Numbered from the stretch's first letter, positions 1-11,605 are shown. The stretch is 64,000 nt of DNA from Ochotona curzoniae (GCF_017591425.1 NW_024465885.1:34232501-34296500); one strand, 5' to 3'. The notes: generated by a model not told the origin, from the letters alone. Numbers and translations are program-made.

Positions 1-100
1 ACAGGATAGGAAGCAGAGCCGCTAGGATTAGAACTGGCACCCATGTGGAATCCTGCTGCATGCAAGGCAAGAACTTCAGCTGCTAGGCTATTGCACAGGA
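1..100 (-). mobile_element. CSINE-type SINE, head end only (cut by window edge)
   Basis: The sequence reads as the reverse complement of the SINE head. It has the antisense box B region ('ttagaactggcacccatgtgg') and ends in an antisense box A-like stretch. The body and A-tail lie outside the window. It is diverged from the younger copies, so it is probably an old insertion. Confidence 0.7.
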
Positions 101-273
101 CAAAGTTCATTTTCTATATAAAATATTTTTAGACATTTTGAAAACGTGTTAGATGAATTTAAAGGCCTAATATATTTTAATTGTGATTTGTAAATTATTT
201 GGAAACTATGAAAGAAATCATAGTCATTATATTCTGTAACAGTATAATGTAAAATTCATCAAGAAACATACTG

Positions 274-600
274 GGGACCCAGCGCGGTGGCGCAAGTGGT
301 TAAAGGTCCTCGCCTTGCACGCCCGGGATCCCATATGGGCGCCGGTTCTACCCCGGCAGCCCTGCTTCCCTTCCAGCTCCCTGCCTGTGGCCTGGGAAAG
401 TAGTCCAGGACAGCCCAAAGCTTTGGGAACCTGCACCCGCGTGGGAGACCCGGAAGAGGCTCCTGGCTTCGGATCGGCATAGCGTGGGCCATTGCGCTCA
501 CTTGGGGAGTGAATCATCGGACGGAAGATCTTCCTCTCTGTCTCTCCTCTCTGTATATCCGCCTTTCCAATGAAAAAATAATAGAAAAAGAAAAAAAAAA
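274..600 (+). mobile_element. Full-length young CSINE-type SINE with 13-bp TSD
   Basis: This is a full-length tRNA-derived SINE with an intact head, a CT-rich block and an A-rich tail ending about 600. It is flanked by a perfect 13-bp target-site duplication AAGAAACATACTG at 261-273 and 601-613. Little decay and retained CpGs suggest a recent insertion by L1 machinery. Open frames of 60-130 residues across it on both strands are by-products of the SINE. Confidence 0.92.
288..354 (+). promoter_or_regulatory. Internal pol III promoter (box A and box B) of the SINE
   Basis: Box A-like TGGCGCAAGTGG lies at 288-299 and box B-like GGTTCTACCCC at 344-354. The ~45-bp gap between them is typical of tRNA-derived promoters. 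Both fit the pol III A and B box consensus apart from a T for G in box B. Whether it is transcribed cannot be judged from sequence. Confidence 0.6.
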
Positions 601-613
601 AAGAAACATACTG

Positions 614-1079
614 ATACACTTTTTGTATTTATTCTCAAAACTGAAAGAATATGCATTAATTGAATATGGTAAGTGCATTTTGAATCAATTTATTCCTTAA
701 AGTAAAGGGTATTGATGAAATTTAGCTGCTTTAAATGATATCTTCATAATAATAATAAAAACAACAGAAATGGAGGTATTTTGTTTTTAGAATAGGAAGG
801 ATCAATAAAATGTTAACACACCAGAACATTACTTTAAGGATCAATTTATTGACACTATAGATTTATAACTGTATATTTTATAATATTTTAAAATTGCACG
901 ACAGATATGTGAAGTAGAACAAATAGTTTTCATACACTTCCTATCCAGCTTCCCATATCATGACTGTCTCATATAGGAGGTTATACTTGTTAAATTAATA
1001 TGTCACATCAGCTGCCATTAAACTCTTGCATTAGTATCTTAGTAAAATTAATGAAATGAAATTAATGAAACATACTAGC
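614..1079. other. AT-rich DNA, nothing recognised
   Basis: AT-rich sequence between the young SINE and the old L1. I see no ORF of note and no recognised repeat. The last 100 bases could belong to the 3' UTR of the L1 that follows. Confidence 0.5.
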
Positions 1080-3010
1080 TACCCCTGCTTCTTACTCAGA
1101 TTCTATCAAGACTCCTTACCCTCACACGTGTAGTTCTCAGCATTCTATGCTCACATTAAAATTTATTTATTTTAATCATTATTCCCACATATTAAGTAGA
1201 TCATGTGACATGGGTCTTTGTGTGTCTGACTTACTTCACTTAACTTGACTTCCTGCACTTACACACATTTTGCCGGAATGTCAGATTTTCATTGCTTTTT
1301 TGTGACTGCGTGCTATTACACTGCATATCTTTGCACATTTTTTTTGGTTACTCTAATCTTTGGCATGTTGGTTGGTTAAGTAGTTAAATTTTTCTATATA
1401 TTTATCTTTATTTGAAAGGTAGCTTCCAGAGAGAGAGAGAAGGAAAGACAAAGAAAGAGAGCCTTCATCAGATGATTATCTCCAGAAAGGCTGCGTTAGA
1501 TGTAATTAGGCAAGGACAGTAGAGCTTCTTCTGGGTCTCCCATGCCAGCACATTGATTCAATCAGTTTGTCAGGTTTTGTTTTACTGTTTTCTCAGGTAC
1601 ATCAGCAGGGAGCTGGATCACTTACTAATGTGGTTATAGTTTTGAGTGAGTTGAGTGAGTTCCTTATAATTATGCATATTAATCCTTTCACAGATAAAAA
1701 CTTCGAGTATTTTTCTCCCATTCTATGAGCTTATCTTCACATAAATCTCATTAACAGAATGAAGAAGAATCAAGTGATCATCTCAGTGATGCAGAGAAAA
1801 CATTTGCTAAGCTTCATGTTTGCTTTATGGCACAAAATTTCAGTAAGCAAAATATAGTAGGGATATACTTAAACTGATAAATATGTATATTTTAAAAAAC
1901 AGCCAACATCAAGTGAGAAAAAAAAATTAAAATTATTTCTCTTCAGCTCCAAGACAGTGATATTCCTTTCCACCACTCATAAGTTAGGTAGTTTGGGAAA
2001 TATTAGCACTGGCAATTAGGGAGAAAAATAAAATGAAGAATTAGAAAGTTGGAAAGAAGGGATGCAACATATGTGTGCAGATAATTTGATTATGTACAAG
2101 GATAAACCAACACATGGCAACAATAAGCATTTTTAATCAATACACTAATTTGTTAATGTTACAGGAGAAAATGGGTCATTGGAAACCTACAATGATTTTG
2201 CTAAAAAATAAATGGAGAGATCACAGTATCCACAAAATATAAACATTTGTAAGTATAGTCAACCAGAGAAATGAAAGATCTGTACAATAAAAATTATAAA
2301 ACATTGATGAAAGAAACAGTCAAAGACACACAAAAAGCATGGAGAGATTTTCTCTCTCATGGATTGGAAGACCCAATTTCCTCATTAGTCTCCATAATTT
2401 CAAAAACAATGTGAAGATTCAGTAGAATCCCTATTGAATTGCAGAATTAGAAAAAAAATCTAAAATTGCTAGAGAATCTAAATAGCCAAAGGAATCTTTC
2501 AAGTGAGACAGGATAACAGTAAGAAAAAAAAATCAAACTCCTGGCATATCTTACTTTAAAGTGTATTTCAAATATGCAATAATAAAAATAGCATATGACT
2601 AGCATAAATATTAACTCACTGTGAACACAAAAGGGTGCCCAGCAATTAATCTAATATAGCAGACTGAATTTTACCATAGGCACCAAAAACATATTGCTAA
2701 AATATAACAGTTTCACTAAGAAGTGCTGACAAAATAAGGCATATCTATACAGAGGAATGAAATTAGTTTTCTACTTCCAACCATAAACAAAAAATGTTTC
2801 CAAGGAGAATTGAAGAACTAAATGTAAGATCTGAAATGCTGAAACTGCTGGAAGAAAACCTAGGTGGGACATGTATTGAATTTAAATGTGTTGATATAGG
2901 CTATGATAATTTTGGATAACGTCCCAAAGTGTCAGCAACAAAAGCGAAACTAGATACACAGGACTGCATCAAATTCAGACACCTCTGCAAATGAAACAGG
3001 ATAGATATTA
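1080..3010 (-). mobile_element. Old L1 fragment with internal inversion (twin-priming structure)
   Basis: Positions ~1080-1750 read as antisense L1, running from the 3' end back into the last part of ORF2. Positions ~1757-3010 read as sense L1 ORF2, from the reverse transcriptase region to near the point where the antisense part begins. Read on the minus strand, this is an inverted upstream segment followed by a sense 3' segment, as twin priming produces. The reverse-transcriptase core normally reading FADD is recognisable at 2074-2085 but reads CADN. Stops and frameshifts are frequent. The copy is ancient, and a SINE at 1391-1622 sits inside it. Confidence 0.72.
1391..1622 (-). mobile_element. 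CSINE-type SINE, head-truncated, nested in L1
   Basis: An antisense A-tail and a GA-rich block (antisense of the CT block) lead to the antisense body, ending at 'GGGAGCTGGATC'. The tRNA-derived head is missing. L1 sequence is recognisable on both sides, so this SINE landed in the older L1. Confidence 0.65.
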
Positions 3011-3130
3011 CAGTTTAACTAAAACATTATTGTTTATGATACTAATGTAACAATGCTTATTAAATCATTGTGTCATTTTGATTTTGTTTGTAAGCAATGC
3101 ATTTAATTTAATACATATATTTAAATTTAT

Positions 3131-3641
3131 TTATTTTTTTTATTGTTGTTTACATTGTATTATGTGGTACAGTTTTATAGGCGCTGGGGATTCCCCCCAC
3201 CCCTCCCATACCCCTCCCCCCATGGTGGATTCCTCCACCTTGTTGCATAACCATAGTTCAAGTTCAGTTGAGATTCATTCCTTGCAAACACATGCCTAGC
3301 ATAAAGTTCAGCATCTTATTGTCCAGTTAAGTTCAGTGGCCTCTTGGGGAGACCTTCTCTGGTCTGAAGGTAGGGCTAACAGAGTAAAGATCTGGTCAGT
3401 TAAAAGCCCCAACCAGACCTCAGTATCAATATACAACATTATGGAATTAATTGACATAGTATTGGGTAAACAATTATGATTTTAAAAATAATGCAAGTTC
3501 CCTTCTTCGAAACATCTGGGTTGAGACAGTATCAATGACAGGTTCAAAAAATAACCAACAACCAAACAAAAAATTACAGGTTAAATCAAGGCAAACATGT
3601 GGTATCTAACCTTTTGGGATTTGCTCATTTCCCTTAGCATT
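3131..3641 (-). mobile_element. L1 3'-end fragment (lagomorph-type 3' UTR) with 16-bp TSD
   Basis: The minus strand carries the same 3' UTR seen at 41.5, 56.4 and 58.8 kb, including the purine-rich block before the A-tail. The A-tail is the T-run near 3131-3141. The other end stops in a motif seen just after L1 ORF2. A perfect 16-bp target-site duplication ATATATTTAAATTTAT flanks it at 3115-3130 and 3642-3657. It is a 5'-truncated retrotransposition product. A 73-residue frame across its edge is fortuitous. Confidence 0.82.
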
Positions 3642-3659
3642 ATATATTTAAATTTATGT

Positions 3660-4480
3660 CTATCTTGAATTTCTCTTGTGACTATTTAAGTAAAAATGGA
3701 TAAAATGTCAGTGATTTTCATAATTTCAGTACAGAGACAATTTACTTACAAGCAATGGGTGAAACAGTAGCAAGGCCTAAGAATTTTTTAGCACATTGAA
3801 AACTGTGTGATGGAAAGGTTTTATGTCTATTCATTTTACTTAGTTTGGTAAGAATCATCTCAGTAATGTTTGTCTCCATTTACATTTCTAGGGCATACAG
3901 ACCATTTTAATGTGAAAAAAATATCAAAACCCACTGGATAGAAAATCTGAAATTGGGTCAAGCAAACAAGAAGGAAGCATACTTTTCAACCTTTTGAGAT
4001 AAATATGCCAAAACCTTACCTCTGAATAATTCAAAATGAGAGTAAAATGCTATTGCATAATCATAAAATCTTAACTGTACATATTCTGCTGTGAAAGAAA
4101 ATGGGAGAAAACAGTAAGTCAGCTTTATCAACTGCAGCATGAGCTACACCAGGAAATTAAGAAAGCTACATGTTGACAGAAGGAAAAAATTCAAAGAATG
4201 AAATACATTGAAACTAGAGTCGCTGGAGAAGCAGAGAATGAATTTAAATATCGAAGGGAGGTTTCTGGAAAAAAAATGAAGAAATTATTGCCCCAAAGTG
4301 TAGGAGAAAGCACTAATGCCATTGATTCAAGTATTAAACAACACAGTGATTCACCAAAAGTATATTGTTCAAGGGCTGGTGTTTCATTCCATTTGTAGGT
4401 CAGCAAGTAAAGGCTAAAACACATATGTTCTGCTGCCCATTTCATATGTTGAATAAAGTTCCCCGGTCCCGTCTTTGGCC
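3660..4480. other. Unassigned AT-rich DNA
   Basis: No recognised repeat. Several 60-84 residue frames overlap on both strands at 4191-4445, but they have no recognisable domain and look fortuitous. Confidence 0.5.
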
Positions 4481-4605
4481 AGACACAGACCTAGGTATTG
4501 TAAATAATTGGGAAATGAGTAGTGGATGGACAATCACTTGCTATCTCTGAATTTCAAATAAACAAAGTACAGATCAATCAATCAATCAATTAATACATAT
4601 TTTAA
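4480..4605 (+). mobile_element. Possible 3' part of an old CSINE plus (AATC)n tail
   Basis: The phrase 'GGGAAATGAGTAGTGGATGG' followed by an A-rich end resembles the SINE block GGGAGTGAATCAGTGGATGG. A short (AATC)n run at 4576-4592 sits in the tail position. No head or middle is detectable, so the call is weak. Confidence 0.4.
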
Positions 4606-6709
4606 AAAGAATTCACTGAGGTATTTATACATACAAGCTTCTGTGTTAGATGTTTTTCATGTAATAGGGAATTAAATTATCACTTTGCTTAAATTCTGTG
4701 GAAGAGATGACAATTGCTCATATGAGCAAACAACTTAAATATATCATTAAGTTTAGTCAAGTTAGGAACAAAACAGAAAAACAGAGGACATGGAGTCTCT
4801 TGCAAATCTTAAAGGTAGTTTGTGCATCATTATCAGGAAAAAAAAAAAGAATGCAAAGAAAGCTTATCCTTATGGTATCTCAAGTGTATTCTACAACCAC
4901 ACAAGTCCAGCATTTTATTATTCATGACTTTAGCAAGCTAGGGCTTGCAGAATTCGTAGTCAAAAATGAAATAAATGTATTAATAGATAATTGGAGATAA
5001 ACTGTATCTCACACACTGATATTCTCCTAGCTTTTCCTTTAAAGCACTCTTTCTCTTCAAAGCAGCAAAAGAACATGAGGTGTCTGCTTTAACTTAAACA
5101 CATTAAATCTCATGAAGAAACCATTGACATTGCTATATCCGACCATCATATTTGGAACTAGTTGTAATTTAACTGTTGTGATCATCTTAATTCTAACATC
5201 ATGATCTAGTTTGATTTCTGTAGACACGTTGTCCAATAGCATTTCCAAGGAAGTGTGTGGAAAATAAGCATTCTTTCTAGTTATAAAATCTTTAATTTTC
5301 TTTCCTAACCCTCATTCATTTTGTAAGGTAATATTTGAGAATCTGCATGAAAAAGTGACATGCATTTATAGTTGAGTGCACAAATGATTTGGAATTTTTT
5401 TTTCTCCTCTAAGCATGTTCTTGCAGCCATATTTGAGCTTTACCAAGTTTCCCTTCCCCAAAATATATTGGAACCATTTTTAATTCATTGAATAAAGAAA
5501 AAATAATCTGTTGAAACTTGAACAAAATATTTCTCTAATAAAAATACCCAGCAGGAACTGCTGAGCAGTCAGAACCACTTAAATAAAATAAAGGCATATT
5601 TTGGTTTCTGTGGGAACAGTGGGAAAGTGGCTGATTTCTGGAAAGAAATTTCACAAAACCTAAATTCTGACCCCAAATCAAAAAAGGGGAAGACCATATT
5701 ATAGGTGTAAAAAAAGAGAAAAGATGTGTCAGGCTGACGACAACCCATACACAAGGTCATTTGCAGGCCTGTGGTATAGGCATGACAATAGATATTTGCT
5801 ATGAACTGAATAGATTTTAGGATAGTGGGTGGAGATCAGGTTGCAGCAGATGTAACACCTTTGTGTGCCTCAGGTTGTGCAGTATGAAAGCACTACGAAA
5901 TGGTATTGAAATGGACCAGCTGCACAGAGCAGCTTATTGTCCTTCATACTAATTTGAACCTCTTCCAAATTAGCTCTCTGTGGGAAACAGAGATAATGCA
6001 CTTGGTTTGCTACTGAGCACATCTGCAAGATAGCCATGATGGGAAAAGTGAATGCGATCATTTGGTTCCTCCATGGATTAAAAAACTGTCACTGGGTTTG
6101 ACTCTGCTATGACAATGTAACAACACAGATACATTGACAGTGTAAGCACAGATTGAACATTTAGTTGTTGATGGATCTAGTAATCGAGGAAACCATATAA
6201 CTGGAGTCAGAACACAGTTCTATCAGTTTTTTAAAAGATTATTTTGTTCTTTCAGTATACAAATTTGTAAAGAATAGGGATTAAAGCAGCATAGTTTTAT
6301 TTTATTTGTTTTTAATACAATTTGTTGTGTACCCAAAAAATGTTGTTTCATGACACAGGCATATTCTTTCTTAATCTTATTCCCATTTCAGTATCTCCCT
6401 TATTTAGGTTAAGTGTTCATCTAGTGGAACCTCAGTGAATAATAATCATATGTAGCTATTACAGCCTGAGTCATTCACAGCTTGTTTTCTTACTAGGACA
6501 TTAAGGATCCTACTTGGACCTCTCATTGTTATTTACTTGGAATCCAATTAATATTTAACTTTGGGAACAACACAGATGGTACTTGTTTTTTTTTTCTAAT
6601 TCCTTTGATGAAGAATAATCTTTATTTTCATGAGTCCTTCTGGGTCTTGTATCTGGAAGTAAATAGCTACCAGACAGAGGAAAATTATATTTGGAGATGC
6701 ATTACTGAA

Positions 6710-6711
<2 letters not shown>
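4606..6711. other. Unassigned DNA, no gene seen
   Basis: Largely AT-rich sequence without a recognised repeat. It contains frames of 100 residues (4698-5000, +) and ~63 residues (5057-6061, -), with low-complexity or unremarkable composition. I would not call any of them a gene. Confidence 0.5.
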
Positions 6712-6803
<92 letters not shown>

Positions 6804-6816
6804 CTACACACACACA
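6712..6816 (+). repeat. (CA)n microsatellite, ~105 bp, with interruptions
   Basis: Nearly pure CA dinucleotide repeat broken by short CT and CCCT interruptions near 6756 and 6802. An 88-residue Thr/His frame across it is a direct translation of the repeat and is not a gene. Confidence 0.97.
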
Positions 6817-7386
6817 CCACTGCATTTTTATTGGACTGAGAATCCAGACCCTTCACATTTTGTTCCTCTAGAGAATAAAAAAGTTAACTGTGCAAATAAT
6901 CAAATAAATATGGAAGATGTTGCAGTTCTTGCATTGATTATTGATAGCGTGGTACAAACAATAAAAATAATATTCTGAACTTGTTTAAGAAATTTGTTCT
7001 TTTCTCAAGCTGAAACATTCAATAGAAAGGATGGCTTTGTGATTAGCTAACTATGCAGATTAAAAATTAACTTTGGTTTGTCTTCCTCGCATGCTCCTAT
7101 TTCTGTGACATGGTTTTCACATCGGAGTTAGATACACTCAGAATACCACTCTATGCATGTGCTTTTAAAACCTTGGTCAACCTCTGAGATTGCATCCACG
7201 CCATAGAAGAAAGATTTTTACCTTGACCGTTTTTGAAATCCTTGCAGGCCTCTCTAAGTCCAAGTGACTCTCATGCACAGGATATGCCAAGATATTCTAG
7301 ATATCTTTGAGGCAGTGTGTGTGTGTGTGTGTGTGTTGTTGTTATTGTTTTTGATGTTGTTGGTTGGTTGGTTTAAAGTTTTATTT
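6817..7386. other. Unassigned DNA with short (GT)n
   Basis: No recognised element apart from a ~20-bp GT run near 7315-7335, followed by T/G-rich simple sequence just before the SINE at 7387. Confidence 0.5.
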
Positions 7387-7660
7387 GGGGGCTGGAAAGT
7401 TGGTTCAACTTGCTCTTCCCCTACTTCCCATTCAGCTCCCTGCTAGTGACCTGGGAAAGCCGCAGATGATGGCTGAAAACCTTGAGTTCCTGTACCCACA
7501 CGGGAGACCTGGAGGGAGTTCCTGGTTCCGGGCTTCAGCTCAATTCAGCTCCAGCATTGCAGCCATTTGTGAAGTGAATCAGCGAATGGACGATCTTTCT
7601 CTCTCATCTTGTTATCTGTATAAACCTGCCATTGTGGTAAATTAAATAAATCTTTTTAAA
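7387..7660 (+). mobile_element. Old CSINE-type SINE, head-truncated
   Basis: The body shows 'CAGCTCCCTGCTAGTGACC', a 'CACACGGGAGACCTGGAG' block, a 'GTGAAGTGAATCAGCGAATG' block, a CT-rich block and an A/T-rich tail. The tRNA-derived head is shortened or badly diverged. It abuts an inverted copy at 7662. Confidence 0.75.
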
Positions 7661-7661
7661 A

Positions 7662-7885
7662 AGATCTGTATTTCATTTGCTTGAAAGGCAGAGTTACAGA
7701 GAAAGTGAGATAAGGAGACATGCACACACATACATGCACTGAGAGAGAGAGCGAGGTAGGGGGGACATCCACCTGCTTGTACATTCCCCAAATCGACACA
7801 ATGAAGAGCAGTTGGCCAAGCCTAAGCACACATAAGGGATGTTGACACTAAACGCAGTGGCTTAACCCGGTATGCCCCTGACTGT
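7662..7885 (-). mobile_element. Old CSINE-type SINE, antisense
   Basis: It begins with the antisense tail and the GA-rich block (7680-7760). It then shows a degenerate antisense body and an antisense head remnant ending near 'ggcttaacccggtatgcccc'. It faces the plus-strand SINE at 7387-7660 tail to tail. Confidence 0.65.
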
Positions 7886-9499
7886 CCTCAAAAATTGTTG
7901 TTTTAATATATAATTAATGTAGTCCATATAAGCTCAAAGATAAAGACAAGATGTATATTGCTTTGCTAGATAGTTAAGGTAGCAAATCAGCACTGTAATA
8001 CTAAAACACAGTTTCTAATAAAAGTACGTGATATAATTCACTCCAGCAGTGTCCAGTGTGAAAGCTAAGTTTATTAAAACTAATGTCTAAAAAGCATGAG
8101 CCACAATGTGCATTTTTATACCTAAATCTTGTAAGAGTGTGCATTTTATGCTGATATTCTGTTGTAGTCCCAAGGTATCTCTTTATTCAAAATTATTTTT
8201 CCTAAGACACCCCCAATATGCATATTTTGTACTTTGTACTTTTACTTTGTAAAACTAAGTATTTTAAGATACTTTCAGTATGATCTGAGTATACCATTCT
8301 TGCTTTTAATGACTTTGCAAACACCTTTTTATTTTAGACATTCACATATTTCCTTCTTTGCCGAAAGCATATATAACATACTTATTCTTGGTTTACTAGC
8401 TTGGTTTCCTCACAAAATAAAGTGGGGAAATATCATTTTCTTCCTTGTTCCTTTCTACTGAATGTATTAAAATGAAAATAACCCCAAATCCCCTCCCCTC
8501 ACCTAGTACACATTCACAATTCCTCTGCTAACGGAGTTTCTCTTAATTTGGGGTTGGTATTTATAGAAGGAATGGCAGATGATTTGTTCTAAATTCCCTG
8601 CTACATAAGGTTGTCCTGATGTCTTTGTTCTTCAATATTTACACTTGTGTAAACTTCCCCGTCCATTGGGCAGGATCTTCCTCCATGCTGTGTTGTCTGA
8701 AGGAGGAATATGCCATTGTAGATATTCCATCTTGGATTTCAGACCCAGGAGCAGTGGCAACAGGGCTATGCCTTGCATTGGTTTTCTGGAGGGTGGCCCT
8801 GGATCTTGAGACTGTTGGCATTGAAGGAGGCTGGCTCTTTCTGACACTCTGATGTGGGAGGTGCCTTCTTTCTGCTGTACTGCTTGGAGCTGAGGGAGAG
8901 GTGATGGTGGCAATCCCTTTGATGCATCTTTTCTTAATAGCATACTAAAATGAAACACAAACATCTATCACTTGGCATCTCCTTCTCTTATAAAGATAGA
9001 TTGGTGTGTACATGTGTCTCTGGGAAGATGACTGCTAGAGAGTCAGTTGCCATGCTGCTCTAACTTAAGAACTTACAAATTCACCTTGTCAATTTTATAC
9101 ATTACACATTTCATTATATTTTGACCAGAACCTATAGAATGTGTATAATATTTAGACAGCAAGGAAGTGAAAAAATTCAATATACACAGCATGACCACTG
9201 TTGTCAGATGAACACATGTGTGAAGGTGTCAACAATCAACATAAAGCAAATGTCTATTTCCAGCATATTTTATAACACTTTCAGTTGCTTATGTCCCACC
9301 CTAATTTCCTCATACTTAGAATCTCATTTGTCTTTATTTAACTGTAGGGTATTGCCCACATTTGTAGAGACTTTTAAAAGATAAAATGAACAAAGGTTCC
9401 TATTGCTGGATTTTTACATTTTACCAAGCATTTTGGAATAATTTATGTTGTTTAACAGTTCATTTTTAGTGGCAGACAGTATAGTAGATAAAGTAAATT
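7886..9499. other. Unassigned DNA including a GC-richer patch at 8640-8930
   Basis: Mostly AT-rich. The 8640-8930 patch is clearly higher in GC and open for 77-110 residues on both strands. The products are unlike any family I know. No promoter, splice or polyadenylation evidence supports a gene. It may be an unrecognised old repeat or LTR piece. Confidence 0.45.
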
Positions 9500-9910
9500 T
9501 CAGAGGCAAGTGTTTTACCAGGGATGAATAGAATCTTCTTATAATAATAAAGAAGCCAATTCCTCAAGAAGACATAGCAATCCTAATGCTTCAAATATTG
9601 AGTGTTAAAATACAACAAACTGAAGTGATAGAACTGCAAGGAAAATAATAGATAAGCTCACAACTACATCTTCAGACGTTAACACCATTCTGAATAATAG
9701 AACTATGAGACAGAAAATCAATCAGGATATAGAACACTTAAATATCATTATTAACCACATTGACATAAACTGCAGTAGAAAACACATTATTTTTCAAGTT
9801 TACATGGGAGACTTGCCAAGATAGCTGGCATTCTGAGCCGTAAAATAGCTTAATACATTTATAAAGTATTGGAGACATACAGAATGTGTTCTTCAAACAT
9901 AATATGTTTA
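9500..9910 (+). mobile_element. Old L1 ORF2 fragment, endonuclease region
   Basis: Positions 9560-9905 follow the L1 ORF2 endonuclease-region nucleotide pattern. This includes the stretch that in intact elements encodes the C-terminal part of the endonuclease domain ('ttcaagtttacatgggagac' near 9796). Many stops and indels show a long-dead fragment. No ORF1 or 3' end is present. Confidence 0.6.
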
Positions 9911-10086
9911 TTCATTTAAGTTACTCTGTGACCTGAGCAGTCTATGGTCTACTAGGCATTGTTTGTTCCACAGAACCAGAAAAAAAATGTGCATTTAATG
10001 TAACACTATGTCATCCAATGGAAGTGCTGTATTTGATTGCACCAAATTGGTTCTGTAGTCACAGGTATGCCTTTAAGAAGGGACAC

Positions 10087-10425
10087 AAATTGGGCCAGCA
10101 CTGTGATGCAGGATGCTAATCTCCCATCTTGTGATGCTAGTATCAAATCCAGATGCTCTTTTGTGTCCCAGTTGCTTCAATTCTGATCTAGGTCACTGCT
10201 TGTGGCCCTGGAAAGCAGCAGAAGCTGCTTCACGTCCTTGAGACACTGTACTCACATAGGGGACCTGAAGAAACTCTTGGCTCCCATCTTGGCATCTGCT
10301 CAGCTCAGGTCATTGCAGTTATTTGGGGAATGAAGCCTTAGATGGAAGTATTTATCTCTCCTTCTCTCTCTATAAAAAAAGCTATTATATAAATAAAACT
10401 AAAAAATATTTCTTTAAAAAAAAGT
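10087..10425 (+). mobile_element. Diverged full-length CSINE-type SINE
   Basis: Head 'TTGGGCCAGCACTGTGATGC', a recognisable middle ('GGGGACCTGAAGAAACTC'), the 'TTTGGGGAATGAAGCCTTAG' block, a CT block and an A-rich tail to about 10425. Heavy divergence indicates an old subfamily. Confidence 0.78.
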
Positions 10426-10777
10426 AAGAGAAGGCACAAAAATGTGCATTGCTTCTGCCCCTGCTGCATGAAACTTGAACCTGTGGCTTATGAGGTGTTT
10501 CCTAGAATCCATTGACAGACAAAGAGAAGACTGAGGCCTTGGATTCACTAATAGATTTGCTGACCTTGCAGGCATGATACAAAATTGAACAACTGAAATA
10601 CTGCATTCCCTTTCTGGATATCCCAGTAGGGCAGTAATGAGGTCAGTGTATGTAGTGGAAAGAACTTCTAGGGGGTGCACGGAACTGTTCACCTTATTTC
10701 AAAGGAGAAATACCCGCATGTGTATGATTATTTATCGATTCATGGTCTGTGACCAAAGATAGAGTGTCAACAACTTC
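10426..10777. other. Unassigned 350-bp interval between two SINEs
   Basis: A 92-residue minus-strand frame (10414-10692) starts from the end of the SINE tail. It has no recognised domain. Nothing else is seen. Confidence 0.45.
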
Positions 10778-11040
10778 TATTTTTTTTAAGATTTTTTTTT
10801 TTATTTTTATTGGGAAGTTAGATACACAGAGAGGAGGAAGGGCAGAGAGAAAGATCTTCTGTCTGCTGATTTGCTCCCCAGTGGCTCCAACAGCCTGAAA
10901 TAAGCTGATTTAAAGCAAGGAGCCTGGAGATTATTCCAGGACTCCCACTCAGGTGTAGGGTCCCAAGGCTTTCTACTGTCCTCAACTGCTTTCCCAGGAA
11001 ACAAGCAGGGAGCTGGATGGGAAGTGGGGTGGGTAGGACA
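10778..11040 (-). mobile_element. CSINE-type SINE, head-truncated
   Basis: A T-rich stretch (antisense A-tail) leads to the GA-rich block, 'GATTTGCTCCCCAGTGGCTC', 'AGGGTCCCAAGGCTTTC' and 'AGCAGGGAGCTGGATGGG'. The antisense head is missing past about 11040. Confidence 0.85.
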
Positions 11041-11299
11041 CCCAACAGGCTCAACACCCAATAGGCTTATAAACATTGTCATCACATTAGCAAAGGTGGT
11101 TATGCATGCATCTACGAAATGGAAGCTAAGTTATCAAGGTAAGGCTGGCTAGGCATGAACTCATTATCAAACCTGAAAACTGCAGATACCAACAAGGAGT
11201 ACCATACAGGACACCATTTCATGGATTATTGGTCAGCCATCTAATAATGTAAGGTTGATTATGTCCGTTTCGGCCATGAAAGGCACAATGCGGGAACCA

Positions 11300-11605
11300 T
11301 TGTTGTGATGTGGTGGCTTACATCTGTGACAAAAACATTCCCCGGTTTAAGATCATGTTCCACACAAATCCGCTCCCTGTCATGTGCCGTAGGGGCGACC
11401 CAAGTGTGAGGAACCCTGTTTCCACACAACTCTTGAAGTAGTTGCTGACTCCTGGCTTTCAACTGACCCAAGTCTGGCTATTGATGGCATTTGGGAGTGA
11501 AGCAGTGCATGGATGCTCTCTCTCTCTCTCTCTTTCTCTTCTTTCCACCCTTCCCTCCCCCATTTCTCTAATTCTGCTTTGAAATAAGAAGAGAGAGATT
11601 TTTTT
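11300..11605 (+). mobile_element. Probable old CSINE-type SINE with (CT)n block
   Basis: The 3' half is clear: 'TCCTGGCTTTCAACTGACCC', 'TTTGGGAGTGAAGCAGTGCATGG' in shortened form, then a (CT)n run at 11516-11545. The 5' half is much diverged, so the start is approximate. Confidence 0.55.

Noticed and set aside
288..354. Possible tRNA gene from box A and box B
   Set aside because: The boxes belong to the tRNA-derived SINE head. The flanking arms do not form a complete tRNA cloverleaf, and the same unit recurs as a SINE.
6605..6871. Thr/His-rich 88-codon frame
   Set aside because: It is a direct translation of the (CA)n microsatellite.
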